From NCBI GenBank assembly GCA_017550055.1, contig JAFYMM010000295.1:1-10751 (forward strand): a stretch of 10,751 nucleotides of DNA. Reading direction: 5' to 3'. Origin of the DNA: Paludibacteraceae bacterium. Lineage in GTDB: Bacteria; Bacteroidota; Bacteroidia; Bacteroidales; Paludibacteraceae. The translations under genes and the position numbers were made by a program. Below the pieces are notes generated by a model, which was given only the letters and a program-made list of their open reading frames with translations, was not told the origin of the DNA and searched no databases. Positions 7,261 to 10,751 of this stretch are shown here, one piece after another. Position 1 is the stretch's first letter. The number at the start of each line of letters is the position of its first letter.

Positions 7261-8283
7261 ATGGCAAAACAAGCAGGACCAACATATCAGCAGATAATCA
7301 ACCAAATGAAATCGGGCGATTGGAAACCCATCTATCTCCTCATGGGCGAAGAGGACTACTACATCGACCTTATTGCCGACTACATCGAAAAAAATCTGCT
7401 CACCGACGACGAAAAAGAGTTCAACATGACTCTTCTATATGGCAAAGACACCACCTGCGACGAAATTATTATGGCTGCACGACGCTACCCTATGATGAGT
7501 CAATATCAACTCATTATGGTGCGCGAGGCTCAAAATATCAAGAATTTCGACAACCTCAGTGCCTACCTCAAACAACCACTCTCATCAAGCGTCATCGTGC
7601 TATGCCACAAACATGGCTCTGTCGATGGTCGCAAAAAATTCGTTAAAGACATAGCTGCCAATGGCATCTTGTTCGAATCTAAACGCAAATACGACAACGA
7701 AATCCCATCTTGGATTACTGCCTACGTGCGCGAACACAATGCCGACATCGAACCAAAAGCAGCCAATCTCCTTGCCGAATTCCTTGGCACTCAACTCAGT
7801 AAAATCGTAAACGAGGTCGACAAACTACTCATTCTCCTCGAAAACCACGAAACTCGTCGCATCGACTCCGCTATGGTCGAACGCAACATCGGCATATCTA
7901 AAGACTACAACAACTTCGAACTTGTCAAAGCCATTGGCGACCGCGACATACTCAAAATCAACCGCATCATCGACCACTTTGCCAAGGACCCTAAAAACAA
8001 TCCTATCGTAGTAACCACAACCGTAGTCTTCAACTTCTTCTCTAACCTACTGCTCTACCACTCGTTGCGCGACAAATCACAACCTAACGTAGCTGCCGAA
8101 TTAGGTATCAACCCTTATTTCGTAAAAGACTACCAACATGCAGCCACAATCTACAATTCTGCTCGTACGCTCTATGCCATAGGCCTCATACGCGAACTCG
8201 ACGTGCGAAGCAAGGGTTTCGGCGACACAGGCACCTCCCAACGCGACCTACTCCGCGAAATAATGTTCAAAATAACACACTAA
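7261..8283 (+). CDS. holA: DNA polymerase III subunit delta (clamp loader)
   Basis: Protein of 340 residues, the usual length for bacterial delta. PIYLLMGEEDYYID (23-36) is the typical N-terminal strand with the GEExxxID signature, followed by a degenerate AAA+-like first domain. TQLSKIVNEVDKLLIL (177-192) is the conserved delta motif of the middle domain, and the C-terminal collar helices end in RDLLREIMFKI. Delta opens the beta sliding clamp within the clamp loader, complementing the polymerase subunit DnaE encoded at the left of the window. The first ATG follows a 140-bp spacer with repeats. No terminator is visible after the stop; inverted-repeat DNA begins within about 7 bp of it. Codon use (many CGC, CTC, GAC) contrasts with that of the next gene. 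Confidence 0.93.
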   Translation: MAKQAGPTYQQIINQMKSGDWKPIYLLMGEEDYYIDLIADYIEKNLLTDDEKEFNMTLLYGKDTTCDEIIMAARRYPMMSQYQLIMVREAQNIKNFDNLSAYLKQPLSSSVIVLCHKHGSVDGRKKFVKDIAANGILFESKRKYDNEIPSWITAYVREHNADIEPKAANLLAEFLGTQLSKIVNEVDKLLILLENHETRRIDSAMVERNIGISKDYNNFELVKAIGDRDILKINRIIDHFAKDPKNNPIVVTTTVVFNFFSNLLLYHSLRDKSQPNVAAELGINPYFVKDYQHAATIYNSARTLYAIGLIRELDVRSKGFGDTGTSQRDLLREIMFKITH

Positions 8284-8294
8284 ATCTATTTTTT

Positions 8295-8378
8295 AGACAG
8301 AATGACATAAAGACAAATTTATTTTATTATAACGTATACTTCGCTAAAACTAAGTTTTATCTCAGCAAAAAAATGACA
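8295..8378 (-). repeat. Dispersed structured element, copy A
   Basis: Read on the minus strand it runs: a TGTCAT head (which overlaps the GxxExxY start codon), CTGAGA, the stem TAAAAC-TTA-GTTTTA (8359-8345), GCGAAGTATACG, then a tail of TGTC-containing 8-mers. The tail (8318-8295) matches 22 of 24 bases of copy C (10359-10382). Confidence 0.8.
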
Positions 8379-8783
8379 AATTATAATACCCAAATAATAG
8401 ATATAGAAAAACTAATAAAAACAATTATAGATGCAGCATATAGAGTAAGAGATAATTTTCTGCCAGGCTATTTAGAATCTATATATGAAAATGCATTAAT
8501 AGTTGAATTAGAAGACTTAGGATTAAAGGTTGAATCACAAAAGCCTTTAACCGTAACCTACAAAAATAGAACAATTGGCGAATTTAAACTAGATTTATTA
8601 GTTGAAAATAGTGTTGTTGTTGAAATAAAATCTGTTACACAAATAATTCCAGCCCACGAAATGCAATTAGTAAATTATCTAAACATCACCAATATAAATA
8701 ATGGTCTTTTAATCAATTTTGGCAACATAGAAAAATTAGAAATCAAAAGAAAATACCGATTATATAAACCAAAACAAATATAA
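8373..8783 (+). CDS. GxxExxY family protein, PD-(D/E)XK-like
   Basis: Protein of 136 residues recognised as the GxxExxY family (PDDEXK_3-like). The name-giving motif is GYLESIY (31-37), giving G31, E34 and Y37; FKLDLL (72-77) supplies an Asp and VVVEIKSV (81-88) the E-x-K, together a likely PD-(D/E)XK nuclease core. The biochemical role of the family is not established as far as I know. The gene is much more AT-rich than holA and the dehydrogenase either side, favouring AGA, TTA, ATA and AAT codons, which suggests acquisition. Its ATGAC start lies inside inverted-repeat copy A, and copy B begins 4 bp after its stop. I see no matching TAnnTTTG promoter; it may be read from holA or weakly expressed. 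The start is the first ATG and gives the family's usual length. Confidence 0.88.
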   Translation: MTNYNTQIIDIEKLIKTIIDAAYRVRDNFLPGYLESIYENALIVELEDLGLKVESQKPLTVTYKNRTIGEFKLDLLVENSVVVEIKSVTQIIPAHEMQLVNYLNITNINNGLLINFGNIEKLEIKRKYRLYKPKQI

Positions 8784-8786
8784 TCA

Positions 8787-8881
8787 AACGCCGAAAGGTC
8801 TGTCATTCTTTTACCGAGATACACCATAGGTGTAGCAAGGTATATGTAAAGAAAAAATATGTTCTTATGTCATTATGTCTA
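8787..8881 (+). repeat. Dispersed structured element, copy B
   Basis: Starts with GCCGAAAG, then TGTCATTC, ACCGAGA, the stem TACACC-ATA-GGTGTA (8820-8834), GCAAGGTATATGTAAAG and a tail of TATGTCA/TTATGTCT units. It aligns to copy C without gaps over its first 63 bases and to copy A in inverted orientation. It occupies nearly all of the spacer between the GxxExxY gene and the dehydrogenase and ends 15 bp before the latter's start. Confidence 0.85.
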
Positions 8882-8896
8882 AAAATTTAAATATTT

Positions 8897-9850
8897 ATGA
8901 ATATCCTACTCACTACCCAATTGCCTATCGAAGGCTTTACATCTATTAGCGAGCATAACATAATTATGCCCGAAAACGCAAAATTCACACCCGATGAATT
9001 AACTACTCGTTTGGCTGATGCCGATATACTTCTCTCAACTTTCGACTATAAAATCACAGCCGAAATGATTGCATCTGCCCCTAACCTCAAGTTAATTACC
9101 AACTTTGGCGTAGGCTTCAACAACGTAGATATCGCAGCTGCTCGCGACCGTGACATCCCCGTAACCAACACTCCTGGTCCGGTCATCGAACCTACTGCCG
9201 AACATGCCTTCACCCTCATGCTAGCCATCTGCCACCGCACTGCCGAACTCGACCGCCGTATGCGTCAACCTAATTCCGACATCGAATTTGGCGTAATGAA
9301 TAATCTCGGCATCGCTATCTATGGTAAAACACTAGGTATCATTGGTATGGGCAACATCGGACAATCAATCGCAGGTCGTGCCGTTGCTTGTGGCATGAAA
9401 ATTATCTACAACAACCGCCGTCGCCTTCCTGAAGAAATCGAACAACGCTACAATGCTCAATACGTCGACCTCGAAACCCTATTGCGCACTTCCGACTTCG
9501 TATCTCTCAACCTACCTTATACTCCTGATTCGCACCATATTATCAACGAAGACACCCTCTCTATGATGAAACAAGGTGCTGTACTCATCAACACAGCCCG
9601 TGGTGCCCACATCGACGAAGCTGCCCTCGTGCGCCATCTCCGTAGTGGTCATCTCTATGGTGCTGCTCTCGATGTATATGAATTCGAGCCTAAGGTAACA
9701 CCTGAACTCCTCGAACTCGACAACGTAGTCCTCTCTCCTCACATCGGCACAGGTACAATCGATGGCCGCATCGCTATGTGCCATTGCTGTTGCGACAACA
9801 TCAACTGGTTCCTCCGTGGCGAACACCACAAAATGAATCGCGTAAATTAA
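8897..9850 (+). CDS. D-isomer-specific 2-hydroxyacid dehydrogenase (glyoxylate/hydroxypyruvate reductase type)
   Basis: Protein of 317 residues with the full D-2-hydroxyacid dehydrogenase layout: a split substrate-binding domain (1-105 and about 290-317) around a Rossmann domain. The dinucleotide loop is GMGNIG (150-155). Catalytic residues are R235 in NTARGAHIDE, E264 in DVYEFEP and H282 in SPHIGTGT. NFGVGFNNVD (69-78) is the substrate-loop signature. After the second Rossmann strand it has YNNRRR (171-176) instead of an acidic residue, similar to NADPH-preferring GhrB-type reductases, so NADP(H) use is likely (inference). It probably reduces glyoxylate, hydroxypyruvate or a similar 2-keto acid; the exact substrate cannot be read from sequence. 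Repeat copy B fills its upstream region and I see no TAnnTTTG promoter there. Confidence 0.93.
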   Translation: MNILLTTQLPIEGFTSISEHNIIMPENAKFTPDELTTRLADADILLSTFDYKITAEMIASAPNLKLITNFGVGFNNVDIAAARDRDIPVTNTPGPVIEPTAEHAFTLMLAICHRTAELDRRMRQPNSDIEFGVMNNLGIAIYGKTLGIIGMGNIGQSIAGRAVACGMKIIYNNRRRLPEEIEQRYNAQYVDLETLLRTSDFVSLNLPYTPDSHHIINEDTLSMMKQGAVLINTARGAHIDEAALVRHLRSGHLYGAALDVYEFEPKVTPELLELDNVVLSPHIGTGTIDGRIAMCHCCCDNINWFLRGEHHKMNRVN

Positions 9851-9851
9851 T

Positions 9852-9894
9852 GATAATGAATAACTAAAAAATATTTAATAAAAATTTCATTATC
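9852..9894 (+). repeat. Inverted repeat after the dehydrogenase stop
   Basis: GATAATGAA (9852-9860) and TTCATTATC (9886-9894) pair perfectly over 9 bp around a 25-nt AT-rich loop, starting 2 bp after the stop. It has no T-tract, so it is a weak terminator candidate or a 3'-end stabilising stem. Confidence 0.55.
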
Positions 9895-9910
9895 CACACA
9901 ATAAAACCAC

Positions 9911-9991
9911 ATCATAGGCCGTTATTATCATACAAATCAATCGTTATGCACTAATAACTAATCATTAATAACTACAAAAACTGCCTATGAT
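9911..9991 (+). promoter_or_regulatory. Long-range inverted repeat covering the small ORF start
   Basis: ATCATAGGC (9911-9919) is a perfect complement of GCCTATGAT (9983-9991), and the right arm contains the ATG (9987-9989) of the 50-codon ORF. In RNA a 9-bp stem closing a 63-nt loop could hide the start codon. Regulation by this fold is inference. Confidence 0.5.
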
Positions 9992-10139
9992 AAAAAAATC
10001 TACTCTAACTAAACCTAAAAAATCACAACTCGTATCACCAAAACAATCATCAGTCAACTTCTTACTATCATTCGCTGCAGCCTATCATGTAGCCAAGACT
10101 GACGGTACGACCCCAGTATGTGATTTTATTCTAAACTAA
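9987..10139 (+). CDS. Small unknown protein, 50 residues
   Basis: Open frame of 50 codons plus stop, beginning MIKKSTLTKPKK. The N-terminal half is basic and rich in Lys, Ser and Gln; it is followed by a short hydrophobic/aromatic helix-like part (VNFLLSFAAAYHVAK) and a C-terminus ending CDFILN. A perfect intrinsic terminator starts at its stop codon and an AT-rich leader like that of trxA precedes it, which supports real expression. I do not recognise a named family, though small Bacteroidales ORFs of about this size with an F/A/Y-rich centre and an LN end feel familiar; that is only an impression. Too short to be a membrane protein with confidence. No promoter matching TAnnTTTG was found just upstream. 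Confidence 0.6.
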   Translation: MIKKSTLTKPKKSQLVSPKQSSVNFLLSFAAAYHVAKTDGTTPVCDFILN

Positions 10140-10170
10140 AAAGGAGACTTACCTTAGTCTCCTTTTTTTT
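10138..10170 (+). terminator. Intrinsic terminator after the small ORF
   Basis: GGAGACT (10143-10149) pairs with AGTCTCC (10156-10162) around a 6-nt loop. An A-run (10138-10142) precedes it and eight Ts (10163-10170) follow. It overlaps the ORF's stop codon. The flanking A- and T-runs extend the stem. Confidence 0.93.
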
Positions 10171-10199
10171 ATTTATTAATACAACTTTTCAGCACAAAT

Positions 10200-10231
10200 C
10201 TTGCACATCCAAACTAAAATCACTAACTTTG
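10200..10231 (+). promoter_or_regulatory. Promoter for the nucleoside phosphorylase gene
   Basis: CTTG (10200-10203, 3 of 4 to TTTG), a 20-bp spacer and TAACTTTG (10224-10231) fit the Bacteroidetes promoter form. Transcription would start near 10238, giving a leader of about 160 nt that contains repeat fragment D and repeat copy C. Confidence 0.65.
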
Positions 10232-10250
10232 CCAAGTAATATACACAAAG

Positions 10251-10275
10251 ACATGTTCTCCTGTCTTTATGTCTA
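10251..10275 (+). repeat. Dispersed element tail fragment, copy D
   Basis: These 25 bases match the tail of copy B (8857-8881) at 21 positions, including ATGTTCT and TTATGTCTA. The hairpin part is missing. It lies 12 bp before copy C, in the same orientation, as a remnant of a tandem copy. Confidence 0.6.
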
Positions 10276-10287
10276 CTAACAAATACA

Positions 10288-10382
10288 AATGCCGATAGAT
10301 TTATCATTATTCTGCCAAGATACGTCGCAGACGTAGCAAGGCGTATGTAAAAGAAATAATTTGTCTTTCTGTCATTCTGTCA
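10288..10382 (+). repeat. Dispersed structured element, copy C
   Basis: Solo copy with no gene attached. GCCGATAG, then TATCATTA, GCCAAGA, the stem TACGTC-GCA-GACGTA (10321-10335), GCAAGGCGTATGTAAAAG and the tail of three TGTC 8-mers. It lies in the nucleoside phosphorylase leader and ends 17 bp before that start codon, a placement very like that of copy B before the dehydrogenase. Confidence 0.85.
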
Positions 10383-10399
10383 AAAAAAACATAAACACT

Positions 10400-10751
10400 A
10401 TGCGTACAATCCCAGCGTCTGAGCTAATCATCAACAACGACGGCTCAATATTTCATCTTCATGTTCGTCCCGACCAAATAGCCACCACAATCATCCTTTG
10501 TGGCGACCCTAAACGCGTTGACCTCATTGCGTCACATTTTGACTCTATCGAATGTGATATCTCAAGTCGCGAATTTCACACCATCACAGGCACATATCGT
10601 GGACGTCGCCTCTCTTGCGTATCTCATGGCATCGGTTGCGACAATATCGACATCATTGTTACCGAACTCGATGCTCTCGTAAATATCGACTTCGCTACTC
10701 GCCATGAAAAAGCCGAACATACCACGCTCACCCTCGTGCGAATAGGTACAT
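10400..10751 (+). CDS. Nucleoside phosphorylase, uridine phosphorylase-like (3' end outside window)
   Basis: The first 117 residues of a phosphorylase of the PNP/UDP family; the gene runs off the right edge. IPASELIINNDGSIFHLH (4-21) is the typical start of the Bacteroidota members, GDPKRV (35-40) is the phosphate-binding GDPxR loop, HGIGCDNIDIIVTELDAL (76-93) matches the glycine-rich core, and VRIGT (113-117) contains the second phosphate-contacting Arg. It should split a nucleoside with phosphate into base and ribose-1-phosphate for salvage; uridine is the likeliest substrate, but the specificity residues lie beyond the window. The first ATG is used; the leader carries repeat copy C. Confidence 0.9.
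   Translation, partial: MRTIPASELIINNDGSIFHLHVRPDQIATTIILCGDPKRVDLIASHFDSIECDISSREFHTITGTYRGRRLSCVSHGIGCDNIDIIVTELDALVNIDFATRHEKAEHTTLTLVRIGT

Larger units (their letters stand above)
8290..8885 (+). mobile_element. Putative inverted-repeat-bounded cassette carrying a GxxExxY gene
   Basis: The terminal 21 bp at 8290-8310 and 8865-8885 are inverted repeats identical at 20 of 21 positions; the left end begins TTTTTAGACA and the right end finishes TGTCTAAAAA. Inside them the homology continues as two head-to-head copies of an ~85-95 bp element (8295-8378 minus, 8787-8881 plus). The only gene between them is AT-rich and unlike its neighbours in codon use. I see no transposase and no clear target-site duplication, so mobility is inferred from architecture alone. 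Confidence 0.5.

Noticed and set aside
8281..8300. Target-site duplication at the ends of the GxxExxY cassette.
   Set aside because: The T-run at the left and A-run at the right are part of the inverted repeat, and no direct duplication is visible beyond them.
8787..8849. A 20-codon open frame shared by copies B and C (10288-10350), with conservative changes and a common stop.
   Set aside because: Both start N-A-[E/D]-R and end V-A-R-x-M before TAA without gaps, but neither has an in-frame start codon and copy A has a stop (TAA) in its stem. The conserved hairpin explains the similarity better than translation.
10500..10682. 60-codon frame inside the nucleoside phosphorylase gene.
   Set aside because: It is an alternative frame of a clearly conserved phosphorylase coding region.

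Overview
The window looks like chromosomal DNA from a low-GC member of the Bacteroidota, most likely Bacteroidales. The protein content fits: a DnaE with the Bacteroidales-type layout, a DUF4290 protein, and an HsdR-N-like protein beside holA. No convincing Shine-Dalgarno sequences precede the starts; leaders are A/T-rich instead. Several intergenic regions carry the Bacteroidetes promoter form TTTG-N~20-TAnnTTTG. I cannot name a genus.

Layout. 37-3966 is dnaE (replicative polymerase alpha). 4131-4451 is a small thioredoxin with its own promoter-like -7 box. A strong bidirectional terminator (4462-4501) separates it from a convergent ECF-type sigma factor gene (4505-5122, minus). A 293-bp divergent region holds a promoter for the sigma gene and one for a plus-strand cluster: tsaB (5416-6081), a DUF4290 gene (6105-6659), an HsdR-N/PD-(D/E)XK-like gene (6656-7120, overlapping the previous one as ATGA) and holA (7261-8283). 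Two identical 26-bp hairpin repeats sit between the last two. Next come a short AT-rich GxxExxY gene (8373-8783), a D-2-hydroxyacid dehydrogenase (8897-9850), an unlisted 50-codon ORF with a strong terminator (9987-10170), and the 5' end of a nucleoside phosphorylase (10400 to the window edge).

The housekeeping genes cover replication (dnaE, holA), tRNA t6A modification (tsaB), redox (trxA), transcription control (sigma factor) and small-molecule metabolism (dehydrogenase, phosphorylase).

The most unusual structure is around the GxxExxY gene. It lies between two inverted copies of an ~85-95 bp element. The outermost 21 bp of the unit (8290-8310 and 8865-8885) are inverted repeats matching at 20 of 21 positions. 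A third copy, without a gene, lies in the nucleoside phosphorylase leader next to a fragment of a fourth. All three full copies contain a 6-bp stem with a 3-nt loop whose sequence differs in every copy while pairing is kept (TACACC/GGTGTA, TACGTC/GACGTA, TAAAAC/GTTTTA). This suggests a dispersed structured element, and possibly a small mobile cassette carrying a PD-(D/E)XK-like protein. Mobility is inference; the repeats and compensatory changes are directly visible.
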